A stretch of DNA of 64,000 nucleotides from Alphaproteobacteria bacterium (GCA_030433215.1 JAUIMC010000007.1:97788-161787), one strand, 5' to 3'; shown: positions 1-9,700, numbered from the stretch's first letter. Notes: generated by a model from the letters alone, not told the origin. Numbers and translations: made by a program.

Positions 1-1660
1 CCGACAGGAACAGCGCGACGCCGAACAGCGTCGTCATGGCGTGACGGCGCGCCAGGGCGGAGAACGCATAACCGCCCGCATCGCGCGCCTGCGGCGCCCA
101 GCCCGCATCGCGCCCGCTCAAGACCGAAATCACCGCCGAGGTCTGCGCCGCCATGAGTATCGGCGCCACGAGGATGGAGATCGCAATCTCGACAAGCACG
201 CTCAAGACCGTGCGCAAAACGCCGACCGTGCGCCGCCAGTATGGCGACAGCGATGCGAGAATGAGACCGTAAAGCTTCGGCGCGAATAACAGCGCCATCG
301 TAAAGACAAAGAGACGCAAGGCGCGCGCGGAGTCGATCACCGGCCAGTTGGGAAACAGCGTCGCCTGATCGCCGAAATATTCCGGACGCAGAAAATTGCC
401 TTGCAGCGACAGCGCCATGCCGGCGAGGATCAGCATCAGCCACAAGGGCGAGGCGAGATAGGCCATGACGCCGACCATGAGATGCAGCCGGCTCGTCCAG
501 GAAAGCCCCCTCGCCCGCGCCAGAACGCCGAGATGCTGGAGATTGCCCTGGCACCAGCGCCGGTCGCGAATGGTGAGATCGAGTATCGTGGGCGGCGATT
601 CCTCCCATGAGCCCTTGAGGTCCGAGGCGATCTCGACGCGCCAGCCCGCGCGGCGCAGCAAAGCCGCCTCGACAAAATCGTGACTGAGGATGGCGCCGCC
701 GAAAGGCGTCTTGCCGGGCATCACCGGCAGGCCGGCGGACTCGGCGAAAGCGCGTATGCGGATGATTGCGTTATGGCCCCAGAAATTGCCTTCGCTCTGG
801 CCCCACCAGCCGACGCCGGCGCCGAGGAAAGAGCCATAGGCGGAGGCCGCGAATTGCTGCCAGCGGGCGAACAGCGTCTTGCCGCCGACGAGATTGGGCA
901 CGGTCTGGATAAGCCCCGTATCCGGCGCGGCGGCGATGCGCCGCACAAGCCCGGTAATGGTCTCATGATCGAGATAGCTGTCGGCGTCATAGACGATCAT
1001 GAAATCGTAGCGCGCGCCCCAGCGGCTGACGAAATCATGGACATTGCCGGACTTGCGCGCATGGTTGAGCGTACGGCGGCGGTAATAGACCGGCGCGGCG
1101 GCCCCCAGCGTGCGGCGCAGGCGCAGATAGGCCTCTTCTTCCTCGAGCGCGATGTCAGGATTTGTCGTGTCGCTGAGGATGAAGATCTCATAGGCGCCCG
1201 GCGGCTCATCGCCGAGCGATTGCGCCGTGGCGCGGATATTGGCGAACACCCGCGCCACATTCTCATTATAGATGGGAAACAGGAGCACCGTGCGCGGCGA
1301 AGCGCCCTCGCCGGCTTCGCCCGGCGCGTCGCTTTCCTTGCGCCGCGCCAGCACCGTGAAAAAACCCGCCGTGGCGCTCGTGAACGCAAAGGCGATCCAG
1401 CAGAAATTGACGGAGAAAAGACCGAGCACGATCCATTCGAGCAAGGTCATCTCCGCGACGGACAGAACGCCGTGCATTTCGCGCATGGCCGCGAGCGTCA
1501 GCGCGACCGCGACAACGCCGACAAACGCCTTGCGCCACAGGACCGGCCTCGGCGCCGGACGCTTTTTAAAGGAAGTCGCGCCGAAATCCTGCGCCGGCAT
1601 GGAAAGCGGCGCCGCTGGCGGGCGGGCGGCGTAGTCCATATCCTTGAAGATCACGTTCAT
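1..1660 (-). CDS. opgH: Glucans biosynthesis glucosyltransferase OpgH (partial, 3' end outside window)
   Basis: Inner-membrane glycosyltransferase that polymerises glucose into the backbone of osmoregulated periplasmic glucans and passes it outward for OpgG. Reading right to left, the frame stays open from the ATG at 1660 to the window edge, giving about 553 codons; the gene is cut, since the family runs longer. Visible family marks are LLFPIYNEN near residue 130, the donor-binding VYDADSYL, and the QxxRW-type RDRRWCQGN near residue 370. Two hydrophobic helices precede the catalytic domain and several follow it. The ATG overlaps the opgG stop as ATGA, so the two genes are translationally coupled. 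Identification is strong; the missing C-terminus cannot be judged. Confidence 0.93.
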   Translation of the reverse strand, partial: MNVIFKDMDYAARPPAAPLSMPAQDFGATSFKKRPAPRPVLWRKAFVGVVAVALTLAAMREMHGVLSVAEMTLLEWIVLGLFSVNFCWIAFAFTSATAGFFTVLARRKESDAPGEAGEGASPRTVLLFPIYNENVARVFANIRATAQSLGDEPPGAYEIFILSDTTNPDIALEEEEAYLRLRRTLGAAAPVYYRRRTLNHARKSGNVHDFVSRWGARYDFMIVYDADSYLDHETITGLVRRIAAAPDTGLIQTVPNLVGGKTLFARWQQFAASAYGSFLGAGVGWWGQSEGNFWGHNAIIRIRAFAESAGLPVMPGKTPFGGAILSHDFVEAALLRRAGWRVEIASDLKGSWEESPPTILDLTIRDRRWCQGNLQHLGVLARARGLSWTSRLHLMVGVMAYLASPLWLMLILAGMALSLQGNFLRPEYFGDQATLFPNWPVIDSARALRLFVFTMALLFAPKLYGLILASLSPYWRRTVGVLRTVLSVLVEIAISILVAPILMAAQTSAVISVLSGRDAGWAPQARDAGGYAFSALARRHAMTTLFGVALFLS

Positions 1661-3258
1661 GGCGCGCTCGCCCGGTAAAGCCAGGTTTCGCTCACCGGCT
1701 CGCCGGCGCGCAGGAGATTGGCGCGCAGCTCCGAATAGGGCGCGCCTTCCGGATCGAGTTCAAAAGTAAGGCGCGCGCCGCCGGTGATCGGATTGCGCAT
1801 CAGATGAACCTCGCGCACGGCGCCGTTGCCGGCCGAGACCGACGGCTCGATCCCGTCGAGCCCGCCAATGCCGGCGACATCATAGTCGATGACGAAGAAA
1901 GGCCGGCCGCTTTGCAGGGAGCGGCCGACGCGGCTTTGCACGACGCTCGCCGCCGTCGAGATTTTCGGCGCCCGCCCCCAGACCATGCGATAGGCGAGAT
2001 CGATTTCCTCGCCGGCCTTCCAGACTTTGTCGGGACGCCAGTAAAGAACGATATTGTCGTTGAACTCGTTCTCGGTCGGGATTTCGATCAGCGTCAGCTT
2101 GCCGGCGCCCCAGTCGCCTTCCGGCTCGATCCACACGCTCGGACGTCGTTGATAGCGCGCCTCGAGATCCTGATAGGCCGCGGGATCGCGCTCGCGCTGC
2201 ATCAGCCCGAAGCCGTAGGGCGTCTTTTCCGCGAAGACGGAAATTTCGAGCTTTTTCGGATTGATCAGCGGCCGCCACGCCCATTCGCCGGAGCGCAGGC
2301 GCACGAGGAGGCCTTCGGAATCATGCACGCGCGGGCGCACGTCGCGCCGTTCGGGATGCGGATCGTGCGGCGCGAGGTCGAACATCGACGTTACCGGCGC
2401 GACGCCGACATTATCGATCTCGGTGCGCGGAAACAGCGTCGCCTTGACGTCGACTATGGTTTGCGCGCCCGGCGTCACGGTGAAAGTGTAAGCGCCGGAA
2501 ACGCTCGGACTGTCGAGCAGCGCATGAATCACAAGCGCGTCGCCGGCGCCCGGATCCTCGATCCAGAATTCGCGAAACGCCGGAAATTCCTCGCCGGTCT
2601 GCGAGGCCGTCTTCACCGCCAGCCCGCGCGCGCTGGCGCCATAATCGGTGCCCGCCGCGAGGACGCGGAAAAAACTCGCGCCCCGGAAATTGATGACGTC
2701 GTCGAACTTGCCGCCTTCATTCAAGGGCGTTGTCAGATGAAAGCCGGCGAACTGAAGCGCCTCGATGTCTTCGGGTGACAGCGGCAGATCGAAGAAGTTG
2801 AAATCGCCCGCCCGGAAAGGGCGCGGTTCGGCGTCGCCGGCCCGGACCAGATTGACCTTGATCGGCGCGTCGAAAAGATAGCCTTGGGGATCGTAGTGGA
2901 TGCGAAAGCGTTTTTCGGGCGCCTGCGCCCAGTCGGCGGCGCCGCGCTTGAACTCGATACGGTGGTATTGATCGTAATTGAGTGCGGCGGCGCTTTCAGG
3001 CGCCATGCTCTCGGGCTCTTTATAAGGGGTCTGGGCGAGGGTCCGGGCTTTGGCGACCACTTCGGCCCGGGAAAAAGGCTTTTCTTCCAGGCTGCTGGCA
3101 GGCTCCGCCTCGGCGGGGGCCATTGTGCTTGCCTGGGACGTCTGGGCGGCTTGCGCGGTCAGGGCGAGCGGCGGGGCCGGCGTGTGCGCGCCGGTGGTCG
3201 CCGCGAAACTCGCTGCACACCACCCTATGATCAGACCCGGACGAGCCAAGTGCAGCAT
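1657..3258 (-). CDS. opgG: Glucan biosynthesis protein OpgG (MdoG family)
   Basis: Periplasmic protein needed to modify and release osmoregulated periplasmic glucans made by OpgH. About 533 residues match the MdoG family (PF04349) length and carry typical stretches such as FKRGAADWAQAPEKRF and the C-terminal immunoglobulin-like part ending in ETWLYRASAP. I start it at the ATG at 3258, which gives a short charged n-region followed by a hydrophobic signal peptide (PGLIIGWCAASFAATTGA) and has AAGGG about 12 bases upstream. The frame can be extended to a GTG at 3333, but that would place 25 non-signal residues in front. It is the first gene of an opgG-opgH operon with a 4-base ATGA overlap. Confidence 0.93.
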   Translation of the reverse strand: MLHLARPGLIIGWCAASFAATTGAHTPAPPLALTAQAAQTSQASTMAPAEAEPASSLEEKPFSRAEVVAKARTLAQTPYKEPESMAPESAAALNYDQYHRIEFKRGAADWAQAPEKRFRIHYDPQGYLFDAPIKVNLVRAGDAEPRPFRAGDFNFFDLPLSPEDIEALQFAGFHLTTPLNEGGKFDDVINFRGASFFRVLAAGTDYGASARGLAVKTASQTGEEFPAFREFWIEDPGAGDALVIHALLDSPSVSGAYTFTVTPGAQTIVDVKATLFPRTEIDNVGVAPVTSMFDLAPHDPHPERRDVRPRVHDSEGLLVRLRSGEWAWRPLINPKKLEISVFAEKTPYGFGLMQRERDPAAYQDLEARYQRRPSVWIEPEGDWGAGKLTLIEIPTENEFNDNIVLYWRPDKVWKAGEEIDLAYRMVWGRAPKISTAASVVQSRVGRSLQSGRPFFVIDYDVAGIGGLDGIEPSVSAGNGAVREVHLMRNPITGGARLTFELDPEGAPYSELRANLLRAGEPVSETWLYRASAP

Positions 3259-3420
3259 GAACCGCGCACACCCTTTCACGACTGACGACCGTGCAAGGAA
3301 ACATTCAGCATCCCGCACCGCAGCATTTAACACGGGCGCGCGCTGATCCGTTCACTTCGGAAGCGAATTTAATACAAGTTAATGAAAGGGCTTCGGGACA
3401 GCGCGAAGGCTGTCCCGGCG

Positions 3421-5217
3421 TCAGGCGCTCATCAGATCAGGATCGAGACGATCGACGCTTTCGGCGCCGGCCATGACCGCGTCGGCGAGTCCCACCGCCT
3501 CGGCCAGATAATTGTCCGCGTAAAAACGCGCAATCGCGATCTTGGTTTCATGATAAGCGGGATCGCGGTTCTCGTGGATCTCAAGCGCAGCGGCGACCGC
3601 CGCCTTGCCGAGATAATAACCGCCCGCGACATTGCCGAACTGTTTGAGATAGGGCGTCGCCCCGGCGAGCGCGTGTTCGGGATTTTCCTGCGCCTTTTCC
3701 AGAAGCCAGTCGGTCGCGGCGTGCAGCGCGTCGGCGGCGGCGATGAGCTTTTCGCCCACATGATGCAGCTCTTCGCGTTTCGCCGCTTTCAGGACTTTCG
3801 CTTCGTTCTTGATTTCGGCGATGAACTTTTTCGCCGCGGCGCCGCCGTCGCCTTGCAGCTTGCGGCCCACAAGGTCCATCGCCTGAATGCCGTTGGTGCC
3901 TTCATAGATCGCTGCGATGCGCGCGTCGCGCATATGCTGCGCGGCGCCGGTCTCTTCGATATAGCCCATGCCGCCATGGACCTGCACGCCGAGCGAGGAA
4001 ACGTCGTTCGCGCGGTCCGTGGACCAGGCTTTCGAGATCGGCGTCAGAAGCTCTTCACGCGCTCTCGCTTCGGCGCGCGCGTCTTCGTCGGGCGCATGCC
4101 GGGCGAGATCATAGGCGACGGCGTTGGCGTAACAGATCGCGCGCGAGGCGTCGGTCAGCGCCTTCATGGAATAAAGCATGCGGCGCACATCGGCATGTTC
4201 GTAGATGGCGACCATCTCTCCGGACTTGTCGCCAGCGGCGCGGCCCTGTTTCCTGTCCGTCGCATAAGCGAGCGCGCGCTGATACGCGACTTCCGCGACG
4301 CCGACGCCCTGCACGCCCACATCGAGGCGCGCGGCGTTCATCATCACGAACATGTTTTTCAGGCCCTTGTTCTCTTCGCCGAGAAGCGTGCCGTAACACT
4401 CGCCATTGTCGCCGAAAGACATGACGCAGGTCGGAGAGCCGTGAAGCCCCATTTTCTCTTCGAGCTTGATGCACTGGGCGTCGTTGCGCCCGGCCAGCGA
4501 ACCGTCTTCATTGACGTGGATCTTCGGCACGATGAACATGGAAATACCCGCCGTTCCCGGCGGCGCGTCAGGCAGGCGCGCCAGCACGAGATGGATAATG
4601 TTATCCGTCATGTCGTGATCGCCATAGGTGATGAAAATCTTCTGCCCGCTGATCTTGTAGCGTCCGTCGCCCACAGGCTCGGCCCTGGTGCGGATCGCCG
4701 AGAGGTCCGAGCCCGCCTGCGGCTCGGTGAGGTTCATGGTGCCGGTCCATTCGCCGGAGACGAGCTTTTCGAGATAGAGCTTTTTCTGTTCGTCGGTGGC
4801 CGCATGCAGGATCGCTTTCACCGCCCCGGTGGTGAGGGTCGTGCCGATGGCGAAAGACATGCAGGCGCCGTTCAGCGCATCCACCAGCGCCACGGCCAGC
4901 GTAGAGGGCAGGCCCTGCCCGCCCGCCGCTTCGGGAAAGGCGAGCGACGGCCAGCCGCCCTCTACATATTGCTTGTAGGCCTCCTTGAAGCCGGGCGTGG
5001 TGCGCACGACGCCGTTTTCCAGCGCTGCGCCCTGATGGTCGCTCGCCTCGTTGAGGGGCGCGACGACGCCGTCGCAGAATTTGCCCATTTCCTCCAGGAT
5101 CGCCGCCGTAAGGTCCTCGGAAAGTTCGGGATAGGCCCCCGATTTCTCAAGGGCGGCGAACCCGGCCGCATGATCGAGGATGAAACGCATATCGCGAATG
5201 GGGGTCGTGAAAGTCAT
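3421..5217 (-). CDS. Acyl-CoA dehydrogenase, long (about 600-residue) family
   Basis: FAD enzyme that introduces a C2-C3 double bond into an acyl-CoA and hands electrons to ETF. The 598 residues carry the acyl-CoA dehydrogenase core (NLTEPQAGSDLSAIR around residue 165; YIEETG; the substrate and catalytic base segment YEGTNGIQAMDLVGRK near 450) plus the extra C-terminal domain (PF12806) of the long subfamily, to which methylmercaptopropionyl-CoA dehydrogenase DmdC also belongs. The real substrate cannot be read from sequence. The ATG at 5217 has GGAGC upstream. It lies 84 bases downstream of the histidine kinase gene on the same strand, with no evidence of a functional link. Confidence 0.92.
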   Translation of the reverse strand: MTFTTPIRDMRFILDHAAGFAALEKSGAYPELSEDLTAAILEEMGKFCDGVVAPLNEASDHQGAALENGVVRTTPGFKEAYKQYVEGGWPSLAFPEAAGGQGLPSTLAVALVDALNGACMSFAIGTTLTTGAVKAILHAATDEQKKLYLEKLVSGEWTGTMNLTEPQAGSDLSAIRTRAEPVGDGRYKISGQKIFITYGDHDMTDNIIHLVLARLPDAPPGTAGISMFIVPKIHVNEDGSLAGRNDAQCIKLEEKMGLHGSPTCVMSFGDNGECYGTLLGEENKGLKNMFVMMNAARLDVGVQGVGVAEVAYQRALAYATDRKQGRAAGDKSGEMVAIYEHADVRRMLYSMKALTDASRAICYANAVAYDLARHAPDEDARAEARAREELLTPISKAWSTDRANDVSSLGVQVHGGMGYIEETGAAQHMRDARIAAIYEGTNGIQAMDLVGRKLQGDGGAAAKKFIAEIKNEAKVLKAAKREELHHVGEKLIAAADALHAATDWLLEKAQENPEHALAGATPYLKQFGNVAGGYYLGKAAVAAALEIHENRDPAYHETKIAIARFYADNYLAEAVGLADAVMAGAESVDRLDPDLMSA

Positions 5218-5301
5218 GTCTGCTCCAAGCCGATTTCTGACGCTTAAATATGCGGCGCGGGCCCGGGAGGCCAGAGCCGCGCGCAGTGAAATTTGGAGCT
5301 T

Positions 5302-6411
5302 TTAGGCGGGCGCGACTTCTTTTGCGGCCCGGCGCGCGCCGGCGAGCGTATAGCGCGTCCCGGCGGGCGAGCTTTCCATGGTGATGGCGCCGCCGGCCTG
5401 GCGGGCGAAGGCTTCGATCAGCTCCGTGCCGGACCCGCGATGCTCGTCCGCCGCGTCGTAGCCGCGGCCATTGTCGGCGACCACCAGCCGCCAGGCTTCG
5501 CCGTCCTCATCGAAGGTGACTTCGATTTCACCGCCCCGCGCATCGCCAAAAGCGTGCTTGGCCGCATTGGTGACGAGTTCGTTGAGCACAAGCCCGATCG
5601 CCGCCGCCTGCTCGCGCGGCAACCGGGCGCCGTTGACGCTAAGCTTCACCGTCACCTCGTCCTTTAGAAACAGCGCTTCGCAAAGATGGTCGGTGAGATC
5701 GCCGAGATAGGCGCGCATTTCGACGAGGCTCGCCTCGCTGTTGGTCCTGTAATTGTCGTAGAGGGTCTTATGGGTCGAGGCGAAGCTGTGCATCCGGCCA
5801 AGCGCAATGCCGAGCGCGCGCCGCGACTCTTCATTGCTCGCATTGCGCGCCTGCATGCCCAGAAAACTTTCCACGATCGAAAAATTGTTCCGCATGCGGT
5901 GATCGATCTCGCGCAGCAGAAGGCCGCGCGCCTTGATCTCTTCGTCGCGCTCCTCGGCCGCGCGCCGCACGGCCCGCCGGAACATCTCCGCGAAAATCAC
6001 AATGACGAGCGCCGCAGCGCCGTTGACGATGGTGCGCGCGCCGTCGCCGGACACTTCATATGCGAATGAGCCATGGGCCGGCAGCACGAAATACCAGGCG
6101 AAGAGGAACGACGTCGCCCATGTCACTACTCCGGCCTGCCAGCGGCCGAACAGGGTCGCAATGAGAATCGTCGGATAGATCAGCGAATAGGGACCGGCCG
6201 CCGCCGCAAAAGAATCGACCAACGCGCGCGTGATAATCGCGCCGGTGGAACACACGACGCCGAACAGCGCTTGCAGCAGCAAAGCAGGCCCGAATGCTGC
6301 AAACCGATCTGCAACATCAAAATCGCTGAGCCTGCGAGATTTTACATTTTCGCCTATGGCGCACACCTCTATTCGGATACGCCTCAGCAGTAGCATGGAA
6401 AAAGTCGCCAC
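5302..6411 (-). CDS. Membrane sensor histidine kinase, HisKA_2 type
   Basis: Sensor kinase that autophosphorylates on histidine. After an N-terminal extension come about four hydrophobic helices (residues 35-140) without an obvious periplasmic sensor, then the HisKA_2-like box EIDHRMRNN with the phospho-accepting histidine near residue 170, and an ATPase domain with N box LNELVTNAAKHAF and G1 VADNGRG. Kinases of this type often feed the alphaproteobacterial general stress response (PhyR/EcfG), but no response regulator is adjacent and no EcfG promoter was recognised. The start is uncertain: GTG at 6411 or ATG at 6396, neither with a good ribosome site. It is divergent from tsaC across a 253-base gap that holds nothing I can name. 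Confidence 0.88.
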   Translation of the reverse strand: MATFSMLLLRRIRIEVCAIGENVKSRRLSDFDVADRFAAFGPALLLQALFGVVCSTGAIITRALVDSFAAAAGPYSLIYPTILIATLFGRWQAGVVTWATSFLFAWYFVLPAHGSFAYEVSGDGARTIVNGAAALVIVIFAEMFRRAVRRAAEERDEEIKARGLLLREIDHRMRNNFSIVESFLGMQARNASNEESRRALGIALGRMHSFASTHKTLYDNYRTNSEASLVEMRAYLGDLTDHLCEALFLKDEVTVKLSVNGARLPREQAAAIGLVLNELVTNAAKHAFGDARGGEIEVTFDEDGEAWRLVVADNGRGYDAADEHRGSGTELIEAFARQAGGAITMESSPAGTRYTLAGARRAAKEVAPA

Positions 6412-6664
6412 GAAGCTTAAATCTTACAAATGTACAGTTCTGGACGAAGCCGCCGCGAAAGCCCCATTCCATCCCGTTTCATTGACGGCATATCCGGCCT
6501 GTTCCGGTTCCGTTTCAAACGGCCGATAAAAATAACACAGTATCGCCACATTCTGTGAACGGAACGCGTAGCTGAGCATGCCGGAAAGCTTGAAGACGTT
6601 CAGCGACACTCGCCGGTGTAACGCGAGGGGCGACTCAGCGGGCGCCGCCTGCTATAGCCCCGCC

Positions 6665-7615
6665 ATGACGGTCCTCGATCATCAAACCCTGGAAGACGCC
6701 GCGAAGATCATTCGCGAAGGCGGGCTCGTCGCCATGCCAACCGAAACGGTTTACGGGCTTGCCGCCGACGCGACGAATGACAAGGCGGTCGCGAAGATTT
6801 TCGAAGCCAAGGGCCGGCCGCAATTCAATCCGCTGATCGTGCATGTCGCCTCGCCTGCGATGGCGAAGCGCTATGTCGAGATTTCCCCCCTCGCCGAAAC
6901 GTTGATGGCGGCGTTCTGGCCCGGGCCGCTGACCCTCGTCCTGCCGCGCCGCAAGGACAGCGATCTTTCCCTGCTTGTTTCCGCCGGGCTCGACAGCGTC
7001 GGCGTCCGGGCGCCGAACCATGAGCTGGCGCAGGCCCTGATCGGCGCCGCCGACAGGCCGCTGGCGGCGCCGAGCGCCAACCGCTCGGGGACCATCAGCC
7101 CGACCCGCGCCGGCCATGTGAAGGACTCGCTTGGCGAGCGCGTCGACATGATCCTCGACGGCGGCCCCTGCCCGGTGGGCGTCGAATCGAGCATCGTCAA
7201 GATCGATGGAGAGACGGCGACGCTTCTGCGTCCCGGCGGGATCGCACGCGAAGACATCGAACGCGTTCTTGGCCGCAGGCTCAAAAGCGCACAGGGAAAA
7301 ATCGAAGCGCCAGGCATGATGACCAGCCACTACGCGCCGGATGCGGCCATGCGCCTTGATGCGCGAGACCAGAAAGACGGCGAAGCCTTTCTCGGTTTCG
7401 GCGCGGTCAGGGGCGGCGGTCCGGCGGCGCTCAATTTGAGCGAGACCGGCGACCTTGCCGAAGCCGCCGCCAACCTCTTCGCTTATCTGCGCGAGGCAGA
7501 CCGAATGGCGAAGACGCAAGGCTTTAAAACCATCGCCGTCGCGCGCGTGCCCATGGACGGTCTCGGCGAGGCGATCAACGACCGCCTGAAACGCGCCGCC
7601 GCGCCCCGCGACTGA
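6665..7615 (+). CDS. tsaC: L-threonylcarbamoyladenylate synthase, Sua5 type
   Basis: Makes threonylcarbamoyl-AMP from threonine, bicarbonate and ATP for the t6A37 modification of ANN-decoding tRNAs. The 316 residues comprise a YrdC/TsaC domain (MPTETVYGLAADA, then KGRPQFNPLIVHV with the conserved K-R-PL pattern, and the SANRSG nucleotide loop near residue 140), followed by the C-terminal Sua5 domain with SHYAPDA. I use the ATG at 6665; the frame is open about 29 codons further upstream, but the product family begins at MTVLDHQ. It is monocistronic and followed by a weak terminator-like hairpin. Confidence 0.95.
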   Translation: MTVLDHQTLEDAAKIIREGGLVAMPTETVYGLAADATNDKAVAKIFEAKGRPQFNPLIVHVASPAMAKRYVEISPLAETLMAAFWPGPLTLVLPRRKDSDLSLLVSAGLDSVGVRAPNHELAQALIGAADRPLAAPSANRSGTISPTRAGHVKDSLGERVDMILDGGPCPVGVESSIVKIDGETATLLRPGGIAREDIERVLGRRLKSAQGKIEAPGMMTSHYAPDAAMRLDARDQKDGEAFLGFGAVRGGGPAALNLSETGDLAEAAANLFAYLREADRMAKTQGFKTIAVARVPMDGLGEAINDRLKRAAAPRD

Positions 7616-7682
7616 TACAGCGCGGCTTTGCCTGCGGGCGAAATCATCCGACCACGGAAATTTACGACTTATCAACCATAGG

Positions 7683-7706
7683 CGCACGCCGTGCGGCAGG
7701 TTTTTT
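7683..7706 (+). terminator. Weak terminator-like hairpin after tsaC
   Basis: A short stem CGCAC / GTGCG with a three-base loop is followed five bases later by six T residues. It lies between the tsaC stop and the next gene on the same strand. The stem is short, so function is uncertain. Confidence 0.35.
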
Positions 7707-7752
7707 GCATCGCGAAAGACGTAATCAACCCCGCCATTCAAAAGAGAACACA

Positions 7753-8682
7753 ATGACGCGCCTTCCCCGACAGTTTTCCCGCTTTCTCATCCCCGCCGCG
7801 CTTCTCGCCGCGTCCAGCATTGGGGCGCACGCACAAGCGGCGCCAGTTTCCGCCGCCGATCTGATGGGCGAGTACAATCTCATCGTCCTCGGCGACGCAA
7901 AAGTTCGCACCGAAACCGAAGGCGCCGTCTATGTCGGCGGCGATCTCAAAACGACCTCGCCCTATGGGGTCAATCCCGACCATGCGCCGAACGGCGCGCT
8001 CGGGGGAACGCTGGTCGTCGGCGGCGACATCAAGGGCCAGGTTCATCTCCAGTCCGGCGATGCGGTGATCGGCGGCGCGGTCAACGGCGCCGTCAACAAT
8101 AATGGCGGCGGAACCGTCACGACCGGCACGAACATCGACACCGCCGCCGTGTCGCAAGCGGCGCTGGCGCTCTCCGCGCAGCTTTCCGGCCTTTCCGACA
8201 CCGGCGGGTCGATCACCGGCGGCCAGAACGCCGTCTTCACCGCGGCGGCGGGCCCCGACGGTCTCGCCGTGTTCACCATCGACGGGTCTTTTTTCAACGG
8301 CGTTTCAAGCCTCAACTTCAACACGGGCGGCGCAACGACGGTCATCAACGTCACCGGCGACATCATCTCGCTGACCGGCGGCTTCAATTTCAACGGCGCC
8401 TATCCGCATATCCTGTTCAACTTCCATGAGGCGACTTCGCTGACCCTCAACAAGGCGTTCGGCGCCTCGATCCTCGCGCCGCTCGCCGATGCGCGGATCA
8501 ATGGCGGCCGCGTTCAGGGATCGGTGGTCGTGGCGAGCCTGATGCAGACCGCGGAAATCGACGGGCCGCTCTTTGCGGGCGATTTTCCCGACGCGCCGGA
8601 AGTCCCGCTGCCGGCGGGCGCTGTGATCATGCTCACCGGCCTTGGCGGCCTCGCCGCCGCGAAACACCGCCGGCGCGCCTAA
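7753..8682 (+). CDS. Choice-of-anchor A family secreted protein with VPLPA-CTERM tail
   Basis: Exported surface or matrix protein of unknown function. It has 309 residues: a signal peptide ending near AHAQA (residue 24), then the choice-of-anchor A domain starting DLMGEYNLIVLGDA and rich in G/N/T beta-structure (VYVGGDL, VVGGDIKG, GGAVNGAVNN), and a C-terminal sorting tail with VPLPAG, a hydrophobic helix (VIMLTGLGGLAAA) and the basic end KHRRRA. That tail is the PEP-CTERM-like signal handled by exosortase or rhombosortase-like enzymes; no such enzyme is in this window. The ATG at 7753 follows GAGAACACA. It converges with the lipoprotein gene, and the two stop codons overlap. Confidence 0.85.
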   Translation: MTRLPRQFSRFLIPAALLAASSIGAHAQAAPVSAADLMGEYNLIVLGDAKVRTETEGAVYVGGDLKTTSPYGVNPDHAPNGALGGTLVVGGDIKGQVHLQSGDAVIGGAVNGAVNNNGGGTVTTGTNIDTAAVSQAALALSAQLSGLSDTGGSITGGQNAVFTAAAGPDGLAVFTIDGSFFNGVSSLNFNTGGATTVINVTGDIISLTGGFNFNGAYPHILFNFHEATSLTLNKAFGASILAPLADARINGGRVQGSVVVASLMQTAEIDGPLFAGDFPDAPEVPLPAGAVIMLTGLGGLAAAKHRRRA

Positions 8683-9488
8683 CCGCGCGCCGCTTCGGCG
8701 GGCTTTTCGTATTTGTAAAGCACCCGGTCCGTCATCCGGCGCACCGACGGATCGAAGATGTTGGTCTGATACTCATCGTCGGCGTTGCGCAGGACATTGC
8801 TTTCGCCCGTCATCACCAGGCCGGCCTCTTCTGCAAGCTGACGAATGATCGCCGGATCGATGCGGTGAACGACGCCGCCGGTCGACTTCGGCGACCCGGG
8901 CGCGGCGGCGTGATCGAGCACGATGAAGGTTCCGCCGGGTTTCAGGATGCGCATGATCTCCGCGAACGCTTCGCTGTCGTCGCCGAGATCGGCGCCGCCC
9001 GGCGTGTAATAAAGATCGTGCGGACCGAGGATCCAGGTGACGATGTCCATGGAGGCGTCTTCCGCCTCGAGTTCGTCAAAGGGGCTTTTCGTGAGGCGCA
9101 CATTGTCGAGACGCCCCTCGACGCGCGCCGCGACCGCATCTTTTACGAAAGGATCGAAGCTCGGCGGGTTCTGCATGATCACGAGGCCGTCCGGCCCGAC
9201 CATGGCGGACAAGAGCTCGGTGTAATAACCGGCGCCGCCCTCCATCTCGAAGACATGATCGCCGGGCCCGACCTCCATGAAGGCGAGCACATTGGCCGGC
9301 TTTCTGAGCGCGTCATCGGCGCGGTCTTCGGCGGAGCGCGCGGGATTGGCGACGGCTTCGGACGCGCGGGCGGCGTTCGCATCGGCTTCGAGGGCGGCTT
9401 CGGCAGGCGCTGTTTCCCTGACGCAGGCGGCGAGCCCGGTCGCCAGCGCGCCAAGAGCCAAGGCGGCTTTCCAACCTGGCGTTCTCAT
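8679..9488 (-). CDS. Methyltransferase-like lipoprotein (COG4798-like)
   Basis: About 269 residues with a lipoprotein signal peptide (KAALALGALATGLAAC, lipobox LAAC near residue 22) and then a class I SAM methyltransferase fold: motif I-like VFEMEGGAGYYTELL, DIVTWILGPHDLYY and a late ILKPGGTFIVLDHAA strand. Proteins like this are annotated as predicted methyltransferases. An exported enzyme would need SAM outside the cytoplasm, so activity is open. The ATG at 9488 is chosen because it places the signal peptide at the N-terminus; the frame extends 29 codons upstream without a signal. The stop codon overlaps that of the preceding convergent gene by three bases. Confidence 0.8.
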   Translation of the reverse strand: MRTPGWKAALALGALATGLAACVRETAPAEAALEADANAARASEAVANPARSAEDRADDALRKPANVLAFMEVGPGDHVFEMEGGAGYYTELLSAMVGPDGLVIMQNPPSFDPFVKDAVAARVEGRLDNVRLTKSPFDELEAEDASMDIVTWILGPHDLYYTPGGADLGDDSEAFAEIMRILKPGGTFIVLDHAAAPGSPKSTGGVVHRIDPAIIRQLAEEAGLVMTGESNVLRNADDEYQTNIFDPSVRRMTDRVLYKYEKPAEAARG

Positions 9489-9700
9489 GGCGTCTTTCTC
9501 CCCTGAGGCGTTTGACCGCCCCCGTCTCGGCGAAAGTGATACGCCTCTTCTCGGAGGAAGGCAAAAGCGCCGCACAGGGCAAGAGAGGCCCGGTTATCGG
9601 ATTTCCGACTGACCGTGATGCCGGCCCGTGGGCGCTCTTGATGGCCCGGCGGCGGCTCACTAGAGAGGAAGAGACATTCAGCAATTCCGGACCCGACGCC

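Noticed and set aside
680..1678. A 332-codon plus-strand frame opposite opgH
   Set aside because: The minus-strand frame, open to the window edge, shows clear OpgH motifs; the plus-strand product is a compositional shadow.
3366..3384. TTAA-N6-TTAA near the opgG promoter as a CtrA site
   Set aside because: CtrA sites need a seven-base spacer; here it is six, and AT-rich intergenic DNA produces such matches by chance.
3382..5247. A 621-codon open frame on the plus strand opposite the acyl-CoA dehydrogenase
   Set aside because: It is an antisense frame produced by high GC and codon bias. The product is rich in Arg, Gly and His with no family, while the minus strand encodes a complete, motif-bearing enzyme.
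6424..6609. A 61-codon minus-strand frame between the histidine kinase and tsaC
   Set aside because: No ribosome site, no family and no sign of coding bias; it lies in a divergent promoter region.
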